Shown here: positions 27,388 to 36,538 of the stretch, one piece after another
How the letters are laid out: every line of letters starts with the position of its first letter
Numbering within the stretch: position 1 is the first letter of the stretch
Assembly: GCA_001897435.1 (NCBI GenBank)
Contig: MKSV01000007.1
Coordinates: 1,054,001-1,118,000, forward strand
From: Acidobacteriales bacterium 59-55
GTDB lineage: Bacteria; Acidobacteriota; Terriglobia; Terriglobales; Acidobacteriaceae
DNA: 64,000 bases
Direction of reading: 5' to 3'
Position numbers and translations under genes: made by a program
The notes under the pieces: model-generated
What the model was told of the DNA's origin: nothing
The model's database searches: none
The model's input: the letters and a program-made list of their open reading frames with translations, nothing else

Positions 27388-28116
27388 ATGTCCAAGCTAT
27401 GGTTGAGCCTGGGGCTGGGACTGATCGCCGGCCTGGCGGACTATCTGGGCGGGGTGCTGCTCGTTCGACGATCTCCATCCGCAAAGTCTCTGCGATATTT
27501 CGTTGCGCTGGGGGCAGGCTTCATGCTCGCCGCGGCGCTACTGGAGATGGTGCCTGAAGGAATGGCGGTTAATTCAACGTGGGGTCCCGCGTTGATTCTG
27601 GTTGGATACTGCGGCGTGCATCTGCTGGAGCATTCGCTCGTTCCCCACTTTCACTTTGGCGAAGAGACACACCATCATGAATTTCTATCGGCCAAGACCA
27701 GCTATTCTGTGCTGCTTGGACTGGCGACCCACACGTTCTTTGACGGCGTCGCCATCGGCTCCGGCTTTGTCGTCTCGGACTGGCTGGGCTGGGTGCTCTT
27801 TTTTGCTGTCTTCCTGCATAAGCTGCCGGAGGGATTTACCGTTGCCAGCGTGATGATGGCAGGCGGGCAGAGTGGGAGAGCGGCGCTGAACTCCGCCCTA
27901 TTTCTCGGCGCGACTACGGTGCTCGGCGTGCTCGTCATCAACCTGCAACCATCTCTGGTTCGAGTTGGGCTGCCGCTATCTGCCGGTGTGACCATCTATG
28001 TGGCTGCAACCGATTTGATGCCTGAAGTCAATCACGAACCGGGAATCAAGATGGCGCTGATCTTCTTTGCAGGAGTTGTGGTGTTCTTCCTGTTGAGAAT
28101 GCTCAGCCCGGCTTAG
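27388..28116 (+). CDS. ZIP-family divalent metal transporter
   Basis: 242 residues, about eight membrane helices. The metal path motifs are clear: HTFFDGVAIGSGF in helix 4 and HKLPEGFTVASVM in helix 5. A His-rich cytoplasmic loop (PHFHFGEETHHHEF, about 91-104) is typical for zinc or iron sensing. It should move Zn2+ (possibly Fe2+ or Mn2+) into the cytoplasm, or out of it for GufA-like members. It ends the plus-strand run that began at ccmF and converges on carB with a 15-nt gap. Confidence 0.85.
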   Translation: MSKLWLSLGLGLIAGLADYLGGVLLVRRSPSAKSLRYFVALGAGFMLAAALLEMVPEGMAVNSTWGPALILVGYCGVHLLEHSLVPHFHFGEETHHHEFLSAKTSYSVLLGLATHTFFDGVAIGSGFVVSDWLGWVLFFAVFLHKLPEGFTVASVMMAGGQSGRAALNSALFLGATTVLGVLVINLQPSLVRVGLPLSAGVTIYVAATDLMPEVNHEPGIKMALIFFAGVVVFFLLRMLSPA

Positions 28117-28131
28117 AACACCTTCACGACC

Positions 28132-31100
28132 TCAGACGGTAACCTGAACCCGGGTCGCATGCAGTGTTTGTAATGCGACTACGCTCAATGTTCCCTGTTG
28201 CAGCGCCGAGATGCCCTCTACCGCGGCTCGCGCGGCAGCCAGTGTTGTGATTGTCGGAACCCTCGCCAGCACGGCAGCTCGTCGAATCGCCTGTTCATCG
28301 AAGAAGGTGTCCTGACCTCGCGGCGTATTCACAATTAGTTGAATACGATCGCCCTTGATGAGATCGACCACGTTGGGGCGGCCTTCCTTTACCTTGTAGA
28401 CGCGCTCCGGTTGCAAGCCTGCCCGTTCGAGCACAGCCGCGGTTCCATGAGTCGCCACCAGATGGAAGCCCATCTCGACAAACTGCCGCGCCAGCGAAAC
28501 GACGCCATCTTTATCGTGGTCATTCACGCTCAGGAAGATCGTTCCCTCCAACGGCAGCACCTGTCCTGCGGCGATCTGTGCCTTGGCAAAGGCCTCGCCG
28601 AAGTTATCGGCGACGCCCATCACTTCACCGGTCGACTTCATCTCCGGGCCAAGCACTGTATCTACGCCGGGGAACTTGCCCCATGGAAAGACCGGAGACT
28701 TCACAAAGTAATACGATCCCGTTCCCAGGTCCTTGCCGCTTGCCGTCGCCTCAGGCAGCAGTTCCTTCAGTTTTCGGCCCACCATCAGGCGAGAGGCAAT
28801 CTTGGCCAAAGGAACACCGGTTGCCTTGGAGACATAGGGAACAGTCCGCGAAGCCCGCGGGTTGACCTCGATCACATACACCTTGCCGCGCTGGATGGCG
28901 AACTGGATATTTACTAATCCCTTTACATCGAGGGCCATGGCCAGCTTCCGCGTATACTCACGAATCGTGCCCAGCACCTCTTCGCTGAGGTCGACCGCAG
29001 GCAGGACGCACGATGAATCCCCGGAGTGAATCCCAGCCTCTTCGATGTGCTGCATAATCCCGGCGATCACAACATCCTCGCCGTCGCACAGCGCGTCGAC
29101 ATCGCATTCGATCGCCTCTTCGAGGAAGTGGTCGATCAGTACGGGACGCTCATGAGAATACTCTATCGCGGTAGTCATGTATCGAACGACTGCCTCATCG
29201 TCGTAGGCAATGACCATCGCCCGCCCACCCAGAACGTAGGAAGGCCGCACCAGCACTGGATAACCGACGCGATTCGCGCCCGCAACGGCTTCCGCCACGC
29301 TGGTCGCCATCGCCCCTTCGGGCTGCGGAATCTTCAACTCCTCAATCAGTCTTCCAAACCGCTTCCGGTCCTCCGCCAGGTCAATTGACTCAGGCGAGGT
29401 CCCGATGATCGGCACGCCGGCATTTTTCAGAGGAAGGCTCAGATTCAGTGGCGTCTGTCCACCAAACTGCACGATCATCCCAATCTCGGCTTCTGACGTG
29501 GCCTCATGCTCATAGACGGCGAGCACATCCTCCAACGTCAGCGGTTCGAAGTACAACCGATCGCTCGTATCGTAATCGGTCGATACCGTCTCGGGATTGC
29601 AGTTGACCATAATGGTCTCGTAGCCATCTTCGCGTAACGCAAATGCAGCATGGCAGCAACAGTAATCGAACTCGATGCCCTGTCCGATCCGGTTCGGTCC
29701 GCTACCCAGAATCAGAATCTTCTTGCGTTTTGTCGGAGCCGCCTCATCCTCTTCGTCGTAAGAGCTATAGAGATACGGCGTGTAGCTTTCAAACTCTCCG
29801 GCACACGTATCAACCATCTTGTACACCGGGAGCACGCCCAGCTTCTTTCGCAGCGCACGAACCTTCGCTGTTCCTCCCGCCCCGGTCAGTCCCCAAGATG
29901 CGGCCAGGCGTTCGTCCGAGATGCCCATCCGTTTAGCCGTGCGAAGCTGGTCCGCCGTAACCTCGTCGATCGATACTCCCCCGATAGCCTTAATCTCGTC
30001 GGTGATCTGCTTGATCTGATACAGAAACCACGGATCCATCGAGGTCATCCGCGCCACTTCGCGCACGCTCATTCCGCGTTCGAACGCATAGCGGATATAA
30101 GCAAGCCGATCAGGATGCGGTGTCACCAGCCGTTGCGTCAGCCTGCGCGGCTCGATATCGGCAGCAGTGGCCTTCTTGCCCGTTTCGAGCGATCGGACTG
30201 CCTTCATCAGCGCTTCCTTGAAGGTTCGGCCAATCGCCATGACCTCGCCGACCGACTTCATCTGCGGTGCCAGACCCTCATCGGCTCCAGGAAATTTCTC
30301 GAACTGCCACTTCGGGATCTTCACAACAACGTAGTCAAGCGTTGGTTCAAAGCAGGCAGGGGTCGCCTTCGTAATATCGTTCTGAATCTCATCGAGCGTG
30401 TAGCCGACGGCCAGCCGCGCGGCAATCTTCGCAATCGGAAATCCGGTAGCCTTCGAAGCGAGCGCCGACGAGCGCGATACGCGCGGATTCATCTCAATCA
30501 CCGTCATGCGCCCGTTCAGGGGATTCACCGCGAACTGCACATTGCTGCCGCCGGTCTCGACTCCAATCTCGCGCATCACCCGAATCGCCGCATCCCGCAT
30601 CGCCTGATACTCGCGGTCGGTCAGCGTCTGTGCCGGTGCTACCGTAATCGAATCGCCGGTGTGTACACCCATCGGATCGAAGTTTTCAATGGAGCAGATG
30701 ATGATGACGTTGTCCTTGAGGTCGCGAACCACCTCAAGCTCGTACTCTTTCCATCCCAGCACGCTCTCTTCAATCAGGCACTCATGCACAGGCGAGAGAT
30801 CGAGGCCGCGTGACAGAATCTCCATCATCTCCTCGCGATTGTAGGCAAGGCCGCCGCCCGAACCGCCCAGCGTAAATGAGGGGCGGATCACAATCGGAAA
30901 GCCAATCTTCGCGGCAAACTCCAGTCCATCGCGAATGTTGTTCACCAGTTGCGAGCGAGGCATGTCCAGCCCGATCTTGTTCATCGCGTCCTTGAACAAC
31001 AGCCGATCTTCCGCCTTCTTGATCGCTTCCAGCTTCGCGCCGATTAGTTCAACGCCATATTTTTCGAGCACACCGGAATCCGCCAGATCAACCGCGAGAT

Positions 31101-31413
31101 TCAGGGCCGTCTGGCCGCCCACCGTCGGCAACACGGCAAACTTGCCGGAGCGCTCCGCCATCATCTCGGACTCGACACGGATAATCTCTTCCAGATAAGC
31201 GGCATTCAACGGCTCGATATACGTCCGGTCGGCGACCTCGGGATCGGTCATGATCGATGCCGGATTCGAGTTCACCAGCACTACCTCATAGTTCTCCGCC
31301 TTCAGCGCCTTGCACGCCTGCGTACCGGAGTAGTCAAACTCCGCCGATTGACCAATCACAATCGGCCCCGAGCCGATCACCAGAATCTTCGCGATGTCAT
31401 TCCTGCGTGGCAT
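28132..31413 (-). CDS. carB: Carbamoyl-phosphate synthase large chain
   Basis: 1093 residues. Two homologous halves, each with an ATP-grasp core: the first begins [20 protein letters not shown] and makes carboxyphosphate, the second begins [20 protein letters not shown] (about 555-575) and phosphorylates carbamate. The C-terminal MGS-like domain (about 945-1093) is the usual allosteric region for UMP/ornithine. Supplies carbamoyl phosphate for pyrimidine and arginine synthesis. It lies 68 nt downstream of carA in the same direction but behind an intrinsic terminator (31449-31472), and its ribosome-binding site is poor (AAAGAGAAATAG). Confidence 0.97.
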   Translation of the reverse strand: MPRRNDIAKILVIGSGPIVIGQSAEFDYSGTQACKALKAENYEVVLVNSNPASIMTDPEVADRTYIEPLNAAYLEEIIRVESEMMAERSGKFAVLPTVGGQTALNLAVDLADSGVLEKYGVELIGAKLEAIKKAEDRLLFKDAMNKIGLDMPRSQLVNNIRDGLEFAAKIGFPIVIRPSFTLGGSGGGLAYNREEMMEILSRGLDLSPVHECLIEESVLGWKEYELEVVRDLKDNVIIICSIENFDPMGVHTGDSITVAPAQTLTDREYQAMRDAAIRVMREIGVETGGSNVQFAVNPLNGRMTVIEMNPRVSRSSALASKATGFPIAKIAARLAVGYTLDEIQNDITKATPACFEPTLDYVVVKIPKWQFEKFPGADEGLAPQMKSVGEVMAIGRTFKEALMKAVRSLETGKKATAADIEPRRLTQRLVTPHPDRLAYIRYAFERGMSVREVARMTSMDPWFLYQIKQITDEIKAIGGVSIDEVTADQLRTAKRMGISDERLAASWGLTGAGGTAKVRALRKKLGVLPVYKMVDTCAGEFESYTPYLYSSYDEEDEAAPTKRKKILILGSGPNRIGQGIEFDYCCCHAAFALREDGYETIMVNCNPETVSTDYDTSDRLYFEPLTLEDVLAVYEHEATSEAEIGMIVQFGGQTPLNLSLPLKNAGVPIIGTSPESIDLAEDRKRFGRLIEELKIPQPEGAMATSVAEAVAGANRVGYPVLVRPSYVLGGRAMVIAYDDEAVVRYMTTAIEYSHERPVLIDHFLEEAIECDVDALCDGEDVVIAGIMQHIEEAGIHSGDSSCVLPAVDLSEEVLGTIREYTRKLAMALDVKGLVNIQFAIQRGKVYVIEVNPRASRTVPYVSKATGVPLAKIASRLMVGRKLKELLPEATASGKDLGTGSYYFVKSPVFPWGKFPGVDTVLGPEMKSTGEVMGVADNFGEAFAKAQIAAGQVLPLEGTIFLSVNDHDKDGVVSLARQFVEMGFHLVATHGTAAVLERAGLQPERVYKVKEGRPNVVDLIKGDRIQLIVNTPRGQDTFFDEQAIRRAAVLARVPTITTLAAARAAVEGISALQQGTLSVVALQTLHATRVQVTV

Positions 31414-31448
31414 CTATTTCTCTTTCTCGACTAATTTCCGTGTGCCGT

Positions 31449-31472
31449 AAAAATGCGCGGCCAAAGCCGCGC
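31449..31472 (-). terminator. Intrinsic terminator between carA and carB
   Basis: On the minus strand GCGCGGC-TTTG-GCCGCGC is followed at once by ATTTTT, a classic rho-independent terminator, starting 10 nt after the carA stop. It should cut or attenuate read-through into carB. Confidence 0.8.
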
Positions 31473-31481
31473 GATGAGCTT

Positions 31482-32621
31482 TTATTTCTTCCACTCTTCC
31501 ATCATCTTTCGAAAATCCCTGAAGAGGTAATGCGAGTCGTGCGGGCCGGGACTGGCCTCGGGATGGTACTGCACGCTGAACATCGGATCGGTCTTGTGCT
31601 TCAATCCTGCCAGCGTGTGGTCGTTCAGATTTGTGTGCGTCCGCTCCACATTCGCCGGCAGCGAATCCGGATCGACGTTGAAGTTATGGTTCTGAGCCGT
31701 GATCTCCACTTTGCCGGTCCGATGGTTCATGATCGGATGGTTTCCGCCATGATGACCGAACTTCAGCTTGTAGGTCTTGCCGCCCAGCGCCAACCCGAAT
31801 AACTGGTGTCCAAGACAGATCCCGAAGATGGGAACCTTGCCTTGTAATCCCTTCACATTTTTGACCGCGTACTCCAGCGGCTCCGGATCGCCCGGTCCAT
31901 TCGAGAAGAAGACCCCATCCGGCTTCATTGCCAGTACCTCTTCGGCTGGCGTGGTTGCCGGAACCACCGTTACCCGGCATCCTTCGCGCGTCAACATACG
32001 GAGAATATTCTGCTTGATGCCGAAATCGTAAGCGACCACGTGCAACGGCTCCGCATCGCTCTCATGCGCAGCCGTTAGTAGTGCATCGCCGGTCTGATTT
32101 CTGGGCTCGTTCGCATCCCACTCATACGCGGTCTTTGTCGTTACCACGCTGGCGAGGTCGGTGCCTTCCATCTTCTTGATCGCCCGCGCCTTGGCTACCA
32201 GCGCTTCGGTGTCCAGGTTATCCCCACTCGCGATCACACCGCGCATGACGCCATGAGCCCGCAGATGCCGCACCACGGCCCGCGTATCGATCTCCGCAAT
32301 CACCGGCACGCCATAGCGTTCAAGATATTCGTCGGCGACCTGGGTCGAACGCCAATTCGAACTCATCGGCGAAAATTCCCGCGTCACCAGACCTTCGATG
32401 TAAGGACGCTTCGCCTCCGCGTCGTGCGGCGTTGTCCCATAATTTCCAATATGCGGATTTGTAAGAACCACGATCTGCCCCGCATAGGAGGGATCGGTAA
32501 AAATCTCCTGATAGCCGGACATCGATGTATTGAAAACAACCTCGCCAGAGCATTCTGCTCGCGCGCCAAAACTCTTACCACGAAAGATGCGCCCGTCTTC
32601 AAGCGCCAGTATTGCTTGCAT
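31482..32621 (-). CDS. carA: Carbamoyl-phosphate synthase small (glutaminase) chain
   Basis: 379 residues. The N-terminal CPSase small-chain domain ([36 protein letters not shown]) is followed by a class I glutamine amidotransferase domain with the Cys nucleophile in [16 protein letters not shown] and the catalytic His in [12 protein letters not shown]. It releases ammonia from glutamine for CarB. GGAGAGGCA precedes the ATG. The promoter region (-10 TAGAAT, 32650-32655) has a perfect palindrome over the -35 position, so expression is probably regulated. Confidence 0.97.
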   Translation of the reverse strand: MQAILALEDGRIFRGKSFGARAECSGEVVFNTSMSGYQEIFTDPSYAGQIVVLTNPHIGNYGTTPHDAEAKRPYIEGLVTREFSPMSSNWRSTQVADEYLERYGVPVIAEIDTRAVVRHLRAHGVMRGVIASGDNLDTEALVAKARAIKKMEGTDLASVVTTKTAYEWDANEPRNQTGDALLTAAHESDAEPLHVVAYDFGIKQNILRMLTREGCRVTVVPATTPAEEVLAMKPDGVFFSNGPGDPEPLEYAVKNVKGLQGKVPIFGICLGHQLFGLALGGKTYKLKFGHHGGNHPIMNHRTGKVEITAQNHNFNVDPDSLPANVERTHTNLNDHTLAGLKHKTDPMFSVQYHPEASPGPHDSHYLFRDFRKMMEEWKK

Positions 32622-32649
32622 TGCCTCTCCAGAGGAGTGGATTTTATAG

Positions 32650-32696
32650 ATTCTAACAGCTTCTGGACACGAATACGACCGGGGTTCCGGTCGTAT
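32650..32696 (-). promoter_or_regulatory. carA promoter with palindromic candidate operator
   Basis: -10 box TAGAAT (minus strand, 32655-32650; five of six consensus). The position of -35 (32678-32673) lies inside a perfect palindrome, ATACGACCGG-GGTT-CCGGTCGTAT (32673-32696). The -35 sequence itself (TCGTAT) is poor. A dimeric regulator bound here would touch RNA polymerase directly. As RNA the palindrome would also make a tetraloop hairpin, but it precedes the likely start of transcription. Confidence 0.5.
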
Positions 32697-32995
32697 ATCT
32701 CGTCACGGAGCACGCAGGCATAGGAAACTGGAATGAATTGGCGGGATAGCGCCGTTTAGCGCCCTGCGTTCTTCGCCAGCATCGGCACGCGTCCGGCTCA
32801 GGCTCACCCCGTGCATTGACCCAAGTACGGCCTTCTCCACGTTCGGTCTGTAGATCGGCAAAGCTTGCCTCGGCCCGGCGAGGATTTGCAGGCATCCCAT
32901 CTTCCGAGCACAAAATGAAGGTCGGCCGCAATGCGGGACAGGGCAAAGCCGCGACCTGCCAGCCCTGCCCCTATAACCGAATACGTTTAAATCTC

Positions 32996-33017
32996 AGCCG
33001 GCTGCCGCTATCCGGCT
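32996..33017 (-). terminator. Weak terminator-like hairpin after the 61-residue gene
   Basis: AGCCGG (32996-33001) pairs with CCGGCT (33012-33017), 8 nt beyond the stop at 33025; only a short TTT follows. Confidence 0.3.
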
Positions 33018-33024
33018 GGATGGG

Positions 33025-33210
33025 TCATTTCTTGCTCGATACCGCTGTAATCACCGACTCGTAACTCGGCTCGGCGTGCTTGATGTGGTCGGCGACGCGC
33101 TGCCGTTCATCCTCCGTCAGCGACGGCAGCACCGCGAGGATGCGGCGGAGAGTGACCGAGATATCGTCAACATAGTTCATAGTGCGAATAGCTTCGCCGG
33201 AGAGAGGCAT
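33025..33210 (-). CDS. Small conserved-looking hypothetical protein
   Basis: 61 residues, mostly helical and charged (TLRRILAVLPSLTEDERQRV), no membrane segment or known motif. Support is a good ribosome-binding site (AGGAGCACAC before the ATG) and a hairpin after the stop. The text LPSLTEDERQRVADHI looks like a short regulatory helix pair. It lies between carA and malQ without clear operon ties: malQ ends 39 nt upstream of its start on the same strand, so malQ and this gene could be co-transcribed. Confidence 0.45.
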   Translation of the reverse strand: MPLSGEAIRTMNYVDDISVTLRRILAVLPSLTEDERQRVADHIKHAEPSYESVITAVSSKK

Positions 33211-33248
33211 GTGTGCTCCTGAGCATTTTAGTTGTGCTTCCTCTCAGT

Positions 33249-34829
33249 CTAAATGCTGGAGCCCGGTTCTGCCCGTTTGTGAGCGTCTTCGGTCGGCTTG
33301 CCGGCATCCTCACCCTCCTTCGGAGCCTCATAGCCGTCACGATCCGTCATCTCCATCAACGCGGCAAGCTTCATCGCAAAGTCGGGGTGCAGAGCATCGA
33401 GATCATAGCGCCAAGTCCAGTTCCCAGCTCCCGCTGCCGGTGTATTCATGCGCGCTTCGCTGCCCAGATGCAGCACGTCCTGCATCGGAAGGATGCACAC
33501 ATTGGCGACCGACCGCTCCGCCGCGCGCATCATCGCCCACACGATGTCACCCTCGTGCTCAATCGTCTGTAGATATGTCTGCACATGGGCGCGTTCGACC
33601 TCGCCGATATCATCGCGCCACCAGCCCAGCGTTGTGTTGTTGTCATGCGTGCCGGTATAAACCACGGTGTTCGGTACAAAGCGGTGGGGAAGATAAAGAT
33701 GACTTCCCCGGTCTGAGAACCCAAACTGTAGAATCCTCATCCCCGGCATCCCGAAGTGCTCCCGCAACTCGTCCACCTCCGGCGTAATCAGCCCGAGATC
33801 CTCGGCAATAAAGGGCAACTCTCCAAAGACCTCGCGCAACCGCTGAAACAGTTCGTGCCCGGGAGCCTTCACCCACTGCCCGTTGACCGCTGTCTCTTCG
33901 GTTGCCGGAATCGACCAGAACGCCTCAAACCCGCGGAAATGATCCAGCCGAATCGAGTCGTACAGAGTCAGGGCGCGACGAATCCGCGCCACCCACCAGT
34001 CGAAGCCGCGCTCCCGCATCACGCCCCACTTATAGAGCGGATTGCCCCAGCGCTGGCCTGTGCTCGAAAAATAATCCGGCGGGACACCGGACACCCGCAC
34101 CGGTTTCAGGTCTTCATCCAGTTCGAAGAGTTCGGGATGCATCCAGACATCGGCGCTGTCATAGTTCACAAAAATAGCGACATCGCCCATGACGCTGATC
34201 CCGCGCTCGGCGCAGTATCCGCGCAGTGCGCACCACTGCTCGTTGAACAGGAACTGAACCGCCTGCTCTACCGCCAGTTCGCGTCCGTGAGAGTTCAGCA
34301 TGGCTGTCAAAGCATCGTTCTTCCGGCATGCGTACTGCGTCGGCCAGTCATTCCAACTGACGTAGCCGTGCATCCGCCGCAGCACAGTGAACATCGCGTA
34401 GTCAGGCAGCCACGAAATATTGTCGGCACAGAACTTCTGAAAGCGAAGCCGCAGATCGTCCGACGCTCGCTCAAGAAAATTAGCGGCAGCCTCCTCGACG
34501 AGAGGCAACTTCAGCCGCGTCGCTTCCACGAAATCCGCAGCTCCGTTGTGCCCTGAGAGCCCCTCGATCCGATCTGCTCCGATCCACCCATCCTCTACCA
34601 GTCGCTCCAGGCTGATGAACAGCGGATTTCCGGCAAATGCCGATAAGGCCGAGTAAGGAGAACTTCCATATCCGGTCGGGCTAAGCGGCAAAACCTGCCA
34701 AAGCCGCTGCTTCGCCGCTGCCAGAAAATCGACGAACGCATAGGCCGCCGGCCCGAAATCTCCCACCCCGCCATAGGACGGCAGAGACGTTACATGCAAC
34801 AGAACTCCCGATATCCGTTCAGCAATCAT
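33249..34829 (-). CDS. malQ: 4-alpha-glucanotransferase (amylomaltase), GH77
   Basis: 526 residues; transfers alpha-1,4-glucan segments between maltodextrins or glycogen breakdown products in the cytoplasm. GH77 motifs: LPSYGGVGDFGPAAYAFVDF near the N-terminus, SIRLDHFRGFEAFW (catalytic Asp nucleophile), FIAEDLGLITPEV (acid/base Glu region) and YTGTHDNNTTLGWW (transition-state Asp). The ATG at 34829 is chosen because GGGGAAGCG lies just upstream; an in-frame start at 34889 lacks one and adds 20 unusual residues. Length matches bacterial MalQ of the short type. Confidence 0.95.
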   Translation of the reverse strand: MIAERISGVLLHVTSLPSYGGVGDFGPAAYAFVDFLAAAKQRLWQVLPLSPTGYGSSPYSALSAFAGNPLFISLERLVEDGWIGADRIEGLSGHNGAADFVEATRLKLPLVEEAAANFLERASDDLRLRFQKFCADNISWLPDYAMFTVLRRMHGYVSWNDWPTQYACRKNDALTAMLNSHGRELAVEQAVQFLFNEQWCALRGYCAERGISVMGDVAIFVNYDSADVWMHPELFELDEDLKPVRVSGVPPDYFSSTGQRWGNPLYKWGVMRERGFDWWVARIRRALTLYDSIRLDHFRGFEAFWSIPATEETAVNGQWVKAPGHELFQRLREVFGELPFIAEDLGLITPEVDELREHFGMPGMRILQFGFSDRGSHLYLPHRFVPNTVVYTGTHDNNTTLGWWRDDIGEVERAHVQTYLQTIEHEGDIVWAMMRAAERSVANVCILPMQDVLHLGSEARMNTPAAGAGNWTWRYDLDALHPDFAMKLAALMEMTDRDGYEAPKEGEDAGKPTEDAHKRAEPGSSI

Positions 34830-34934
34830 CGCTTCCCCACATCCCTCACTCTTCCCGCTGCAACCTATAGCGATTAGATGCAAAATCATCCACGACCGTA
34901 AAGTGTGAAAATTCTGCCTGTGGAAGAAACCCTC

Positions 34935-36455
34935 TTACCCCTCCGCGATGCCATACTCTTTGAGCTTTCGATAGAGCGTCGTCTTGCCGATCCCCAATAA
35001 ACGAGCCGCCATCAGTTTGTCTCCGTTGAGTTGCCGTATCGTCTCCAGGATGGCCTGCTTTTCCATCTCTGCAATGGAGACGATCCCTGGTCTGGGCATC
35101 GCGCTATCCCCCGTGTCTGCTGCTCCGTCTTCATCCAGAGTCGCAGTGTGCCGTTGCATCCGAAAGTCCTGCAACTGCGTTGGGAGATCTCCCATATGCA
35201 GCACCGGCCCCGAAGACAAGGCACAGGCCCGCTCAATCGCATTCTCCAACTCGCGAACATTCCCCGGCCAATCGTACTCGGTCAACATTCGCAGCGTCTC
35301 GTCGGAGAACACCCGCTCAACCCCGGTCTCCTGCTGCATCCGTGCCAGAAAGTGCATGGCCAGAGGAGCGACGTCCTCCCGCCGGTTGCGGAGAGGCGGA
35401 ATCCGAAGGTTGACCACATTCAAACGGAAGTAAAGGTCCTTTCGAAAGCGGCCCTGCTCCACCATGGCAGACAGATCGCGATTGGTCGCCGCCAGCACCC
35501 GGGCCGAGATTGGTCGCGTCTGTGTCGCCCCGACGGGACGTACCTCCTTCTCCTGCAACGCCCGCAACAGCTTCGCCTGCAGATCCAGCGGAAGCTCGCC
35601 GATCTCGTCAAGGAAGACCGTGCCTCCGCCCGCGGAGGCTAGAAGCCCCTCCTTCGCTCGGTCAGCACCGGTGAAGGCTCCCTTCACATGCCCAAACAAC
35701 TCGCTCTCGATCAGCGTCGGCACCAGCGCTCCGCAGTCTACCGGAATAAACGGCTTGGCTGCGTTGGTGCCATTGAAATGGATGGATCGCGCCACCAGTT
35801 CCTTGCCGGTACCGCTCTCGCCGAGGATCAGCACCGGATGCGTCGAAAAAGCCACCTTCGACAGGATCCGGTACAGCTTCTCCATCTCGGGGGAACGTCC
35901 GACCATGCCTCCCATCCCGGCCTGCGTTCTCAATCGCTCGCGGAGTTGACGGCTCTGGACGTCCATGTGGTGGCGCTGCCCCGCTCGCTCCAGCACTCGT
36001 GTCAGATCTTCCAGAGCGAACGGTTTGGTGAGATAGTCGCTGGCACCGATTCGCATCGCCTCCACTGCCGACGACACCGTCGCAAACGCGGTCATCACCA
36101 CCACCGCAGTCTCGGGATGGAGCATCTTCACCTGCTCCAGCAGCGACATGCCGCCACCGCCAGGCAGCTTCAGATCGAGCAGGATCAGGTCGATCTGGTG
36201 GTCCTTCAAAATCGCCTGCGCCGCCGTCGCATTGCCCGCTCCGACGACTCCGGCACATCCCAACTGCGCCGCAATCTCGCAGCAGGACTTTCGCACCATC
36301 TCATCATCGTCAACCACCATGACGTGCAATAAATCCATGTGCCCGGCAGCAGGATCCGTGTGTGCCTCTGCGCCAGTTGCATTGCCACCCAATGGTGTCA
36401 GGCCGATCAGTACGCCTGACGGTGTATCTTCATCCCAGCCCGCAATTCCCAACAT
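34935..36455 (-). CDS. Sigma-54-dependent response regulator (NtrC family)
   Basis: About 506 residues. After an unusual leader of about 40 residues comes a receiver domain (VMVVDDDEMVRK; phospho-acceptor Asp94 in LILLDLKLPG; Lys in YLTKPF), an AAA+ domain with Walker A GESGTGKE (212-219), the sigma-54 contact loop GAFTGA (259-264) and Walker B GGTVFLDEIGEL, and a C-terminal Fis-type helix-turn-helix (NGDKLMAARLLGIGKTTLYR). It activates sigma-54 promoters when phosphorylated. Start is ambiguous: ATG at 36455 has GGAGG five nt upstream; a TTG at 36497 and ATGs at 36467 and 36338 are in frame. It lies downstream of its likely kinase. Confidence 0.92.
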   Translation of the reverse strand: MLGIAGWDEDTPSGVLIGLTPLGGNATGAEAHTDPAAGHMDLLHVMVVDDDEMVRKSCCEIAAQLGCAGVVGAGNATAAQAILKDHQIDLILLDLKLPGGGGMSLLEQVKMLHPETAVVVMTAFATVSSAVEAMRIGASDYLTKPFALEDLTRVLERAGQRHHMDVQSRQLRERLRTQAGMGGMVGRSPEMEKLYRILSKVAFSTHPVLILGESGTGKELVARSIHFNGTNAAKPFIPVDCGALVPTLIESELFGHVKGAFTGADRAKEGLLASAGGGTVFLDEIGELPLDLQAKLLRALQEKEVRPVGATQTRPISARVLAATNRDLSAMVEQGRFRKDLYFRLNVVNLRIPPLRNRREDVAPLAMHFLARMQQETGVERVFSDETLRMLTEYDWPGNVRELENAIERACALSSGPVLHMGDLPTQLQDFRMQRHTATLDEDGAADTGDSAMPRPGIVSIAEMEKQAILETIRQLNGDKLMAARLLGIGKTTLYRKLKEYGIAEG

Positions 36456-36538
36456 CCATTCCTCCATCTTGTCGATTTTTCCCTGTCTTATGCCCAAGCC
36501 CTACTCGATGGGCCATCACCAGAAGCGAAACCCTCTTA

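Larger units (their letters stand above)
32622..33024. other. Intergenic region upstream of carA
   Basis: 403 nt. Next to carA it contains a leader of about 20 nt, the -10 box and the palindrome described separately; next to the small gene at 33025 it has a weak hairpin (32996-33017). Between about 32700 and 32990 I see nothing convincing; short open frames there lack start signals and coding character. Confidence 0.5.

Noticed and set aside
29650..30813. A 387-codon open frame antisense to carB
   Set aside because: carB is certain; the antisense product has biased composition and no domain or start signal.
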